64,000 nt of DNA from Chitinophagaceae bacterium. Lineage in GTDB: Bacteria > Bacteroidota > Bacteroidia > Chitinophagales > Chitinophagaceae. Location of the stretch: NCBI GenBank assembly GCA_024508725.1, contig JANINS010000003.1, positions 496,001 through 560,000 on the forward strand, written 5' to 3'. The number at the start of each line of letters is the position of its first letter. Position 1 is the first letter of the stretch. The notes under the pieces were generated by a model, which did no database searches, was not told the DNA's origin, and worked only from the letters and a program-made list of their open reading frames with translations. Positions 35,507 through 44,459 of this stretch are shown piece by piece. The translations under genes were made by a program, and so were the position numbers.

Positions 35507-36976
35507 TTAAAACTGAAAATATATAAATTGACTGATAGGCCTTAAAAAAGTAAACACTACAATAATTAAAACAGCATATGTAGCGACTCTTACAAAAAAA
35601 TGCAATACCGGTTTCCTTTGTATGATGGAGGAAACATTGTGCACAATAAAATAATTAATAAGAAAAATAAAAGTAACTGTTACACAGACAACAAAAGAGT
35701 TTTCCTTAATGCTATAGCCTAAATATGAAGATGGCTGCAGTACTTTTGAAAACATGATGAATGTACTGCTGACATCTGCAGCCCGGAACGGAATCCAGCT
35801 AAGCATTACCAGTGGAAAAACAACAGTCCATCCCAAAAGCCTGCTCACCTTGATACCCTTTATGCTGAATACTTTTTTGATCTGGCGCTCAAAGAAAATA
35901 AAAACTGCATGATATAATCCCCAAATCACGAAGGTCCAGTTTGCGCCATGCCACAATCCCATAATTGCCCAGGTTGCAAAGAGTGCTATATTCTTTTTTT
36001 TCTGGTCGGGCATTCTTTCCAAGCCCTCTCCTATTCCTCCTTCACCTGTAGTTTTTACAACCTTTGTTCCGGTAAGTGGCAGATATAAATAATCCCGAAT
36101 CCAGGATGACAAAGATATATGCCACCTTTTCCAAAAATCTTTGAAAGAGGAAGCGATATATGGAAAATTAAAATTCTCTGGAATCTTTATTCCCATAAGC
36201 TTTGCACAACCAACAGCGATGTGTGAATATGCTGAAAAATCAAAATAAATTTGAAAACCGAATAAAAAGCTTAAAGCCCATACATCTAAAGCTGTAAGTG
36301 TATTAGGATCTACAGCAAAACCTTCATCAACCAGTGGGCTGATATTATCTGCCAGAAAAACTTTTAGGAATAAACCATAAATGATCCTTTGTAATCCTTC
36401 CGAAATGTAGTCAACCTTGAAAAATGTGCGTTCTTTTAATTGAGGCATCAACTCAGCAGCTCGTTGAATAGGCCCTGCTACCAGCTTTGGGAAGAAGGTT
36501 ACGAATAACCCGTAGTTCAAAAACTTCTTCTCTGCATTAATCAATCCCCGATATACATCTACCGTATAACTGATTGTTTCAAATGTATAGAAGCTTATGC
36601 CAAAAGGTAATATGATCTCTATTAACGGTAGCCTGTATTCAATGCCCCAGGCACCCAATAATGTATTAGTACTATCGGTAAAAAAATATAAATATTTGAA
36701 ATAGACTAATAATCCCAGGTTAACGAATAAGGTAATAAACAAAAGGCCTTTTCTTTTTCTTTTGTTGCTAACAGGCGTATTTTCTATTGCCAATGCGGTA
36801 AAATAATCTGTAATGGCAGAGACGAACATTACACCCAGAAATTCCCATCTCCAAAAACCGTAAAAAATACAATTAGCGATCAAAAGCATCCATAGCCTGA
36901 TTGATCGTGGAAGTATCCAATACAGCATCACTACTGTGATAAGAAAAACCAGGAATGTTACAGAATTGAAAATCAT
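35507..36976 (-). CDS. MBOAT-family O-acyltransferase (AlgI-like)
   Basis: A 489-residue membrane-bound O-acyltransferase with about ten helices. The family motifs are FGISFYTFETISYTVDVYRG, FFPKLVAGPIQRA, FQIYFDFSAYSHIAVG, FPYIASSFKDFWKRWHISLSSWIRDYLYLPL, and GLWHGANWTFVIWG with the catalytic histidine. AlgI-type enzymes move acetyl groups across the membrane for exopolysaccharide acetylation. The SGNH-type gene at 36978 starts the pair, one base apart, like AlgI with AlgJ/AlgX. Confidence 0.94.
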   Translation of the reverse strand: MIFNSVTFLVFLITVVMLYWILPRSIRLWMLLIANCIFYGFWRWEFLGVMFVSAITDYFTALAIENTPVSNKRKRKGLLFITLFVNLGLLVYFKYLYFFTDSTNTLLGAWGIEYRLPLIEIILPFGISFYTFETISYTVDVYRGLINAEKKFLNYGLFVTFFPKLVAGPIQRAAELMPQLKERTFFKVDYISEGLQRIIYGLFLKVFLADNISPLVDEGFAVDPNTLTALDVWALSFLFGFQIYFDFSAYSHIAVGCAKLMGIKIPENFNFPYIASSFKDFWKRWHISLSSWIRDYLYLPLTGTKVVKTTGEGGIGEGLERMPDQKKKNIALFATWAIMGLWHGANWTFVIWGLYHAVFIFFERQIKKVFSIKGIKVSRLLGWTVVFPLVMLSWIPFRAADVSSTFIMFSKVLQPSSYLGYSIKENSFVVCVTVTFIFLINYFIVHNVSSIIQRKPVLHFFVRVATYAVLIIVVFTFLRPISQFIYFQF

Positions 36977-36977
36977 T

Positions 36978-38114
36978 TTACAGGGTAATAAATGAAGTCA
37001 GAGAATCAGCTAGAATTTGGTGTCCCGGATATTGAAAGTGCATAAAATCATATTCCCGCTTTTTAAAGAAAGCAGTCGGATCTTTCGATCCCCAATATTT
37101 TCCTTCAATAATTCTATCCATCACTTTAAAATGCGAGTTGGGATATTGCTTTAATAAATCCTGTATCTCACTAATCGCTGCGTTATATTCATTTTCAAAA
37201 TAAGGAGGAGACACATCATATCTTACAGGTGGTATATAAACGTATACCTGAATATTTTTTGAAGCTGCTTTTTTGCAAAGGGCTTTTAATGCATTCAGAT
37301 TTTTTTCCTTCAAAGTGGGGATTACTTTCCGTTTTGTTTGCGGATCAATCCGCAAAACAGTGTTACGTAATTTGTATAGAAACGTGAACATATCTCCTCT
37401 CACAGTTTCGCGGTAATTCCATGAATTAAAGTTAGCTGCCAGTTTATTGTTAAGATAGGCTTCAGATTTTTCCTGGACTGTTTCTCTTAATGCCTTCATG
37501 TTATTATCAACAACAACTTCATTTTCTTGTTTTTCTGGTACTGAAAAACTTTTCAGCTGATCATTTATAGTTGTTCCAATTGATGAGCTGTCGTTAATAC
37601 GAAAATGACTTTCAATAATCACCCGTGTGTATACTTCCCTAATTCCATCTTCCCTTAAATCATCAATAAAAACAGGCAAGATCAGTTTCTTTATTGGTAA
37701 ACTGTCGATATAGTAAGACGACAAAAGATATAATTCCTGCAGGTTTCCATTGGGTATGCTATGACATAAAACATCATAACCACTTCCTTTCAATCTTTCG
37801 TGCATTATTGCCGGGAAATTAACTTCACCGGGTTTAAACTGATTAATTGCATGCGTTTGTGAATTACCCAATATAAGCACCACAGGCTTATTACCTCGTT
37901 TTTCCCATCCTCTTTCGAGTTGTTCAAAATCATATAACCCTGCTTTTGAAAGATGAATAGGGAATGAGTCATCAGAGGCAAAAAAAGATGCAGTTTCTGA
38001 TCCCAGATCAAAGTTCTCGAACTGCTTGGTTTTATTAAAAAAGCTATTGATTATCAAAAAAGCTATTAAAAACCCGAAAACCAATTCAATTAGTGGAAGG
38101 AATTTTTTAATCAT
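36978..38114 (-). CDS. Membrane-anchored SGNH/DltD-like protein, partner of the MBOAT enzyme
   Basis: A 378-residue protein with an N-terminal signal anchor (residues about 8-24) and a periplasmic region. PVVLILGNSQTHAIN carries a GDSL-type serine block, and YDFMHFQYPGHQILADSL near the C-terminus carries the Asp and His of an SGNH site. Such proteins finish acetyl transfer to polysaccharide after an MBOAT partner. It lies directly upstream of the MBOAT gene with one base between them. Confidence 0.75.
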   Translation of the reverse strand: MIKKFLPLIELVFGFLIAFLIINSFFNKTKQFENFDLGSETASFFASDDSFPIHLSKAGLYDFEQLERGWEKRGNKPVVLILGNSQTHAINQFKPGEVNFPAIMHERLKGSGYDVLCHSIPNGNLQELYLLSSYYIDSLPIKKLILPVFIDDLREDGIREVYTRVIIESHFRINDSSSIGTTINDQLKSFSVPEKQENEVVVDNNMKALRETVQEKSEAYLNNKLAANFNSWNYRETVRGDMFTFLYKLRNTVLRIDPQTKRKVIPTLKEKNLNALKALCKKAASKNIQVYVYIPPVRYDVSPPYFENEYNAAISEIQDLLKQYPNSHFKVMDRIIEGKYWGSKDPTAFFKKREYDFMHFQYPGHQILADSLTSFITL

Positions 38115-38124
38115 AAGCAGTTAA

Positions 38125-39132
38125 TCATTGATCATTTGCCACTGAAAGATATAGTTGAAAATAATCTTGTGCTATTTTATCAGGTTGGAAACGCTTAACA
38201 TTTTCAAAACCTTTTTGCACCAGACTTTCTCTGTAAAGATCATCGTTGATGATCTTTAAAAAACCGTTTCGAATAGCTTCCACATCTGTTGGATTTACCA
38301 TCATTGCTGCATTCCCTGCAACTTCGGGCATCGAAAATACATTAGCGGTAATTACAGGCCTTCCAACTGTCTGGCCTTCCAGGATGGGCATACCAAATCC
38401 TTCATAAGTTGAAACCAGCGTTATAATATCTGCTTCCTCGTAACGTTGCACCATCTCCTCATTTGAAAGACCTGACCTGTATTCATAATCTACTTTATTT
38501 TCTTTGAGCAGTTCTTCATATTCCTGGTTATGCTTTCCAATGATCTCTAAGGTACAACTGATACCTTTTAATGAGGCTATGAGGTTGGGTATATTCTTAT
38601 TGGGAGCTGTTCCAATCTGCAAAATTCTAGGCTTTTCCTTATTGAATATTTTTTCATTCTGTTTAAACCGGTCTGAAATGGCTACGTATATGATCTTGAT
38701 TTTTTCTGGATCGCATTTTACATATTTCAGCACCTCGTTTTTTGTTGACTCTGAAATTGCTGTTATGTACTTTGATCTCTTTACAGGAACAGTTAGCCAG
38801 AAATACTTTAGAATACGATGCTTGATGCCATGAGAACGTTCTAAATGAACACAGTCAAGTATGGTGTGAATGGTTTTTTTCCTGGACAGGAAAAGTCCAA
38901 GATAATTAACATCACCGGTTACATGGTTAACCTCTGATTGATTTCTAAAAGCCTCAATACAATTATATAACCTCTTAAAAAATCCGGAACTCTCATACTT
39001 TGAGCTCACTACAAAAGAGGTAATCCTGTTCTTTAATCTTTGGCGTACATCTTCAAAAATGAACTCTACGCTATAGTTGCCTACAGTTCTTGGTTTACGA
39101 TGAAAGAATGTTACCCGAGGTTTATACTGCAT
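38125..39132 (-). CDS. Glycosyltransferase, family 4
   Basis: A 335-residue GT-B enzyme from the ATG at 39132 (an upstream TTG extension would overlap the neighbour more). VTFFHRKPRTVGNYSVEFIFEDV, HTILDCVHLERSHGIKH, AISESTKNEVLKYV, ILQIGTAPNKNIPNLI and ITLVSTYEGFGMPILEGQTVGRPVI (E-x7-E) are characteristic. The N-terminal half resembles mannosyl/rhamnosyl transferases. Overlaps the Gmd-like gene by 11 bases. Confidence 0.87.
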   Translation of the reverse strand: MQYKPRVTFFHRKPRTVGNYSVEFIFEDVRQRLKNRITSFVVSSKYESSGFFKRLYNCIEAFRNQSEVNHVTGDVNYLGLFLSRKKTIHTILDCVHLERSHGIKHRILKYFWLTVPVKRSKYITAISESTKNEVLKYVKCDPEKIKIIYVAISDRFKQNEKIFNKEKPRILQIGTAPNKNIPNLIASLKGISCTLEIIGKHNQEYEELLKENKVDYEYRSGLSNEEMVQRYEEADIITLVSTYEGFGMPILEGQTVGRPVITANVFSMPEVAGNAAMMVNPTDVEAIRNGFLKIINDDLYRESLVQKGFENVKRFQPDKIAQDYFQLYLSVANDQ

Positions 39133-40087
39133 CAATATTCTGTTGTTCTTCCTCAATAATTCTATCTAAAACTTCAAAAAAGTCAATATCGTATTCCCAG
39201 TTCAATTCTTCTTTTGCCTTGGTATTCATTCCATAAATATTCATGATCTCAGAAGGCCTGAAAAATTCTTCTTTGATCCTGATAAGAGAAGTATCTAATG
39301 ATAATTTTTTGAAAACATGTTCAACAATATCTCTTAATAATATTGGCTTACCCGAAGCAATGATATAATCTGAGGGAAGCGTTTGCTGCATCATCAACCA
39401 CATGGCTTCTACATATTTTTCTGACCATCCGAAATCTCTTTTTATATCCAGGTTCCCAACCTCAAGTACATGTTGTTTACCTGCTTTAATATTAAGTGCA
39501 GCCTTTATCACTTTCTTTACAAAAAACTGGTCCCCACGCAAATATGATTCGTGGTTGAAAAGAATACCACAGCTTGCAAAAAGGTTATAAGCCTCACGGT
39601 AATGAATGGTAATATGATGTGCCGTAACTTTTGAAATAGCATACGGACTTAATGGATGGAAGCGTGTTTCCTCAGTTATGGGCAATTGTTCAACTTTACC
39701 ATACATCTCGCTGGTTGAAGCCTGGTAAAATTTCACTTTCATATTCAATAACCTTATTGCTTCTAAAACATTCAGCACTGAGTTGATGTTAAAATGAATA
39801 GTGCCGATTGGTTGCTCAAATGAAAGCGCAACTGAACTTTGAGCGGCAAGGTTATAGAATTCGTCGGGCTTATATTTTCGGATAAGTTTGATTACCTGAG
39901 AAAGATCTGTAAGATCACATTCGGCTAGTTCAATAGCATCAGCAATGTTTAAATACTGTAGTCTGCTAAGATTTGCACCGTATAAAGAACGAACCAGACC
40001 AATTACTTTATACTGTTTGCCTAATAAAAGTCTTGATAAGTAAGCACCATCTTGTCCTGTAACTCCTGTAATGATGGCGGTTTTCAT
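39122..40087 (-). CDS. GDP-mannose 4,6-dehydratase-like SDR (second copy)
   Basis: A 321-residue extended [69 protein letters not shown] and [21 protein letters not shown] are Gmd-like signatures. It is 48 residues shorter than the Gmd at 15260, and the NADP-binding Arg segment is replaced by LVRSLYGANLSR. It may be a true dehydratase with a different partner, or a 4-reductase such as RMD for GDP-D-rhamnose. No fcl-like partner is next to it. Confidence 0.82.
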   Translation of the reverse strand: MKTAIITGVTGQDGAYLSRLLLGKQYKVIGLVRSLYGANLSRLQYLNIADAIELAECDLTDLSQVIKLIRKYKPDEFYNLAAQSSVALSFEQPIGTIHFNINSVLNVLEAIRLLNMKVKFYQASTSEMYGKVEQLPITEETRFHPLSPYAISKVTAHHITIHYREAYNLFASCGILFNHESYLRGDQFFVKKVIKAALNIKAGKQHVLEVGNLDIKRDFGWSEKYVEAMWLMMQQTLPSDYIIASGKPILLRDIVEHVFKKLSLDTSLIRIKEEFFRPSEIMNIYGMNTKAKEELNWEYDIDFFEVLDRIIEEEQQNIDAV

Positions 40088-41184
40088 TGCTGATTATTAA
40101 ACATGTTTTTATATTGGTGTTTGATGGCTTCGATATCCACTGACTGGCGTGCATATGAGCTTGCATTTTCACTCCACAACTTCAGTTGAGCATTATCCAT
40201 TTCACAAAAATGGTCAATCGCTTTCATCAATCCTTTATAATCCTCATTGGTATTTACATTTATACCGGCCTTTGCCGATTCAAGATTATTCCAGGGAGTA
40301 GTCGTGCTTGTTATAACAGGTTTGCCGGAAGAAAGTGCCTCAAAAATAGAGTGCCCAAAATTTTCGCTTTCACTTGGCTGGATCATTACATGATGCTGTG
40401 CCAATGCCTTTTCAACTTCCATTGGCGAGATACTACCGTGATACTTTACGGTAATATTTTTAGGCAGTGCATTGATATGTTCCTGGCATTTACTCCAATA
40501 CTCTTCATCCTTAACAGGCCCATAGATATCGTACTCCACATTATACCTGCAATTCCTCAGCGCTTTTAGAACCAAGAGATGATTTTTCATTTTACTGATA
40601 AGTGCTATTGAAACAAGTTTTAGCGAGCCCTGTATCTTAAAAGGTGGATTCTTATAAGCAATTAAATGAGGGAAATTAGAAGCAACCCAAACTTTTGATT
40701 TCTTACCAAAAATGTTCAATACAAAATCTTTTTCTTCCTGTGATGTTGCATGGAACTCACAATTCCGATGAACCCTCAATAACCTTAACAATCGAAGGTA
40801 AATCTGCTTCTTTAAACTTTTTTGCATCAAGGCTTCCGGATGCAACATACCTCTTGTTGAAATGATTCTCCGACCTTTAAACTTTAATGCAGGCATCAAA
40901 TTAAACTTCATCGAATAGATACCGTTGATGAACAAGACCGAATCAGGTGATATATAAGGAAGATTGCGATATGCAGGACTGAGATAATACACTTTTGCTT
41001 TATCAGAATCGATCCATGTGTCCTTTTGTACATTTAATTCCGTACCATCAAGGTCACAATTACTGCATATAACCCGCATGCTGATTTCGTTGCCCAGGTG
41101 TTCAACCAGGTTTTTAAGAGACTGGATAGGGCCTCCTGCCTTATAAGCAGGCACATAATAATCATACAGAATTACACACTCCAT
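40084..41184 (-). CDS. Glycosyltransferase, family 4
   Basis: A 366-residue GT-B enzyme. VILYDYYVPAYKAGGPIQSLKNLVEHL is a typical acceptor-domain opening in O-antigen GT4s, followed by INGIYSMKFNLMPALKFKGRRIISTRGMLHPEAL, and then ISKMKNHLLVLKAL, YDIYGPVKDEEYW and QPSESENFGHSIFEALSSGKPVI in the donor domain. It overlaps the Gmd-like gene by 4 bases. Confidence 0.87.
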   Translation of the reverse strand: MECVILYDYYVPAYKAGGPIQSLKNLVEHLGNEISMRVICSNCDLDGTELNVQKDTWIDSDKAKVYYLSPAYRNLPYISPDSVLFINGIYSMKFNLMPALKFKGRRIISTRGMLHPEALMQKSLKKQIYLRLLRLLRVHRNCEFHATSQEEKDFVLNIFGKKSKVWVASNFPHLIAYKNPPFKIQGSLKLVSIALISKMKNHLLVLKALRNCRYNVEYDIYGPVKDEEYWSKCQEHINALPKNITVKYHGSISPMEVEKALAQHHVMIQPSESENFGHSIFEALSSGKPVITSTTTPWNNLESAKAGINVNTNEDYKGLMKAIDHFCEMDNAQLKLWSENASSYARQSVDIEAIKHQYKNMFNNQQ

Positions 41185-41191
41185 TTCTGTA

Positions 41192-42556
41192 TTACCCTTG
41201 GGGATTAGCCGATGCTAATGATTGCAAATTGATCCTTTTACCGAATTGTTTTTTATAATAATATACTACTACACTAAAGATGAGTGTTGATTTTACCATA
41301 TGCCCCAACAACGTCTGTGTTTCACAATCAGGTCTAACGGCGTAGAAAAAAATAGGATACATAAAGAGAACGAAGAATGGCGAAATATCGATCCATGTTT
41401 CTACCAACCTGAATACCACATAAAATAGCAGCCCCAGGCCAAACGTAAAAAGATAAACTCCCCATCTGCCATAGGCAATATAACCATCTGCTAAAACCCC
41501 TAAACCCATCGAAGTTCCGTCTTTGATATAGTGCCCTGAAAATTGGTTGAATACTTCTTTATCGCCTGAGTTGATCTTATCAGGAGCTAAAAATCTCGGA
41601 AGAATTGCAGAAGCAAAATATCGCTTCAATAAATTCAATTGTTGAAAGTTCTGCTTCTCATCCATGTTCTTAACAGTACTGGCCAATATCCATCCCTGGT
41701 TAAGTCTTGTAAGTACGAATAATATTGTTTGATTGTCACCTCCTTCAAAATCAACTGCGGCAAGGCTTTCTGTGGCAGATTCGGTAAAGGTGGAGAAGCC
41801 CGATTCTTCTGATCCGGCCCATGTTTTTGAACGATAATCTCCTTTAGAAATTTGTATCACAAAAAACACAAGAACCCCTATTGCAAATATGCTGGTTTTT
41901 AGAATAGTGGAAGGTTTGAACAAAAAACACCAGAGCAGGAACGTGAGGAATATCCACATCAGCAAATCGCCAAACATACCTGCCCGCAAGGCATTTAACA
42001 CTTCGAAAATGATCAATCCAAAAAGCAGGAACTTATATTTTTTTCTGTTGATGATGAATAGCCCATAGGCTGCTATGTACTTTATCATAGCAAGGAGATA
42101 GCCGATAAAAGCAAGTCCGGCAGGCAAAAAGTTAGCCATTAGCGTAATAACTATCCCAAACACCAGCCATCTTGTAAGAAGCTTTTGATTAAGAGCAGAT
42201 CCTAAAACTACATTCAGAAAGTCTATCTCGAATATCTTTGACGAACGTATAAATAAACCAAACTGGAGAAGAAAAAGTGCAGGAATGGTTAAGATGAAAA
42301 AATCCTCAGCTGGTATTTTTTGGCCATAATAATAGGAATCATCCTGGATCTGGTAGATCAGTGCAGGTGCAAGTAAATAGTTTGTTGCATATAGTAGCAA
42401 TACAAATTCCCGGAAAGCGATAGTCTTATTCAGCTGTAAAAAGAACATCCTGAAATAATACATAAAAACAGCAACAGCAATGGCCGATGAAAGATCAAAA
42501 CCGTTTTGCTGAAGAAAGAATATAAGGAATAAGAGTGCTATTATGAATAAAAACAT
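41192..42556 (-). CDS. O-antigen polymerase-like membrane protein
   Basis: A 454-residue protein with about eleven hydrophobic segments. Between them is a larger soluble loop (about residues 240-320) with FSTFTESATESLAAVDFEGGDNQTILFVLTRLNQGW. A long loop near the middle and many helices are the usual shape of Wzy and oligosaccharide repeat unit polymerases; no conserved short motif identifies it with certainty. It would be the second polymerase candidate of the locus. Confidence 0.65.
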   Translation of the reverse strand: MFLFIIALLFLIFFLQQNGFDLSSAIAVAVFMYYFRMFFLQLNKTIAFREFVLLLYATNYLLAPALIYQIQDDSYYYGQKIPAEDFFILTIPALFLLQFGLFIRSSKIFEIDFLNVVLGSALNQKLLTRWLVFGIVITLMANFLPAGLAFIGYLLAMIKYIAAYGLFIINRKKYKFLLFGLIIFEVLNALRAGMFGDLLMWIFLTFLLWCFLFKPSTILKTSIFAIGVLVFFVIQISKGDYRSKTWAGSEESGFSTFTESATESLAAVDFEGGDNQTILFVLTRLNQGWILASTVKNMDEKQNFQQLNLLKRYFASAILPRFLAPDKINSGDKEVFNQFSGHYIKDGTSMGLGVLADGYIAYGRWGVYLFTFGLGLLFYVVFRLVETWIDISPFFVLFMYPIFFYAVRPDCETQTLLGHMVKSTLIFSVVVYYYKKQFGKRINLQSLASANPQG

Positions 42557-42561
42557 TATCG

Positions 42562-43272
42562 CTATTTCATTGCTTTAAAAGTAATATTCTGCGAAAGCAG
42601 GATACTGAAGCTCCCTGATTCAACCCAGTGAAGTACTCTTCTATGGAACGTAAGTACTTTCCATGCAACAAGTCTTAATGTAGATTTGATGCCTTTTCCA
42701 AAAAAAGTATCTTCATAACAGGCAACGTGGGAGAAGCCATTTAACATGGCAACCTGTTGGAGCGATTTCCTGGTGAAGGCCAGCTTATGCGTCATATCAC
42801 CAAAGAAAATTTTCATACCATATATACCTTCTCCGTTAGGAACATGACCAATAATAAATCCGCCTCTTACCAGTTTTCTGCGACAGCGTTCAAGCACCCT
42901 GTTTAACATATTTATTTCCAGGTGTTCGAATATGTCTTTTGCTACAAATACATGTACGCTTGAATCATCAAGCATTGACAAATACTCTTCAATATCCATC
43001 AACACGGCCTCTTTCGTACCTAATGAATGAGCAATATCGATCAGTTCTCCCGATATATCTACACCAGCAACTTTTTTGAAACCATCTTGCTTAAGCCTGT
43101 GTAACAACTCACCATATCCACAACCCAGGTCTACAACCAGTGAGTCTTTTGACAATGTTGCAAGATGTTCCTTGATAATATAATCGTAATACACATTTGT
43201 ATTACTGTATGCGGCAATACGATCTATCTGCCGGGTAGAAACATATTTGTCGTAAAAACTATCTACTGCCAT
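42562..43272 (-). CDS. Class I SAM-dependent methyltransferase
   Basis: A 236-residue enzyme from the ATG at 43272. LVVDLGCGYGELLHRLKQDG (SAM motif I), VAGVDISGELI (motif II), VHVFVAKDIFEHLE and LVRGGFIIGHVPNGEG match UbiE/Methyltransf_11-type enzymes. It is probably a sugar O-methyltransferase or acts on the repeat unit, but no substrate can be read. Its N-terminal 14 bases overlap the CgeB-like glycosyltransferase gene; a TTG extension to 43302 exists but is not likely. Confidence 0.83.
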   Translation of the reverse strand: MAVDSFYDKYVSTRQIDRIAAYSNTNVYYDYIIKEHLATLSKDSLVVDLGCGYGELLHRLKQDGFKKVAGVDISGELIDIAHSLGTKEAVLMDIEEYLSMLDDSSVHVFVAKDIFEHLEINMLNRVLERCRRKLVRGGFIIGHVPNGEGIYGMKIFFGDMTHKLAFTRKSLQQVAMLNGFSHVACYEDTFFGKGIKSTLRLVAWKVLTFHRRVLHWVESGSFSILLSQNITFKAMK

Positions 43273-44302
43273 TTGTTCGTTCTTTAAGTGTGTCAAACAC
43301 AAACTTAGCCCTGCTTTTGTACATGTGTTTGCCGGCTTCTACTCTTGCCAGTGTATTTTTTCTCATCTCATTAGCTTCAGAATCGCTAAGCTTGAAAAGC
43401 TCTTGCATTTTTAACACACATTCATCTTCATCGTTGAAAAGGTATATCTCTTTTCCTTCGGTAAAATATCGTTCATGGTCAGGTGTTCGTGGAGCGATTT
43501 GAATAGCACCTGCACCTGCAAGTTCAAATGTTCTTTGGTTATGCGAATTCAGGTTATGCTTGCGCAACAGGTTTAACTGTACCCGGTATTTCCTGAATGT
43601 TTTCCAAAGATCCAAGCCGTATACAGGACCTTTGATGTTAATGTTATTGCTGCTTTTTAAAAACTTTTGCCAGTTAGTACCATATACATCAATAGGAATA
43701 CCTTTCGCTGCAATAGCTTCAATAAATCTGGCTCTTTCTTTATCAGGGTTTCCTATAAAGCATGCCTTGTTGAATAGCTCGTTTTGCGTAAATATTTCAG
43801 CTGCATTTTCAAAAGCACTTAAATCATAAGCGAAAGGCAGGGGGTAAACATCGACTCCCTTTTGCTCACATTCTTTAATAAAATCGAGACCATAAACAAA
43901 ATGAAAATCGTAATGGTCGAATGATCGTACTACATTACTGTTACCACTACCTTTCCCGCTATGAATAAATGGATGATCAGGATTGTAACAGCAAACAACT
44001 ATCCCTTTTGATTTTATATACGCTAATGTTTCAGGAAAAAGTTCCATTCCCTTAAACACCCAAACCACATCGGGATGCTGTGTATCGATAAACTCAATGA
44101 ATTCCTTGTTGATCTTTTTATAAATATTCTTCCATCCCATCCTGAAGAATATCTTATTGACCAGTGAATTTTCGTAATGGTCCCGGAATTTATTCTGGAT
44201 TGGAAAGATCACACAATCAACTTCCTGTTTAAGATAACGCTGGTATATCAATTCAAGCGACATCCATTTTTCGTATGCTCCTCCTGCAATAACGATTTTC
44301 AC
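43259..44302 (-). CDS. CgeB-family glycosyltransferase
   Basis: A 347-residue protein that starts at a GTG. It has the two-half layout of CgeB/DUF3880-type glycosyltransferases: VVWVFKGMELFPETLAYIK and CCYNPDHPFIHSG in the first half, and ACFIGNPDKERARFIEAIAAKG, VYGTNWQKFLK, LNLLRKHNLNSHNQRTFELAGAGAIQIAPRTPDHERYF in the second. CgeB proteins decorate surfaces with sugars. The next gene upstream starts 158 bases away, one of the larger gaps in the locus. Confidence 0.8.
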   Translation of the reverse strand: MKIVIAGGAYEKWMSLELIYQRYLKQEVDCVIFPIQNKFRDHYENSLVNKIFFRMGWKNIYKKINKEFIEFIDTQHPDVVWVFKGMELFPETLAYIKSKGIVVCCYNPDHPFIHSGKGSGNSNVVRSFDHYDFHFVYGLDFIKECEQKGVDVYPLPFAYDLSAFENAAEIFTQNELFNKACFIGNPDKERARFIEAIAAKGIPIDVYGTNWQKFLKSSNNINIKGPVYGLDLWKTFRKYRVQLNLLRKHNLNSHNQRTFELAGAGAIQIAPRTPDHERYFTEGKEIYLFNDEDECVLKMQELFKLSDSEANEMRKNTLARVEAGKHMYKSRAKFVFDTLKERTNGSR

Positions 44303-44459
44303 TTACAGATTATTTATGCTGATTTGTTGCAGGTACGAAACCCACTGTTAGATGATACGAATTTCTTTAATGGAATGTTAGCAAAGCTTTAAAGCGAACC
44401 GGCCTTTGTGATGTCTTAATCCGCTTACGTATATAGATAATGATTTTATACATATCTCT

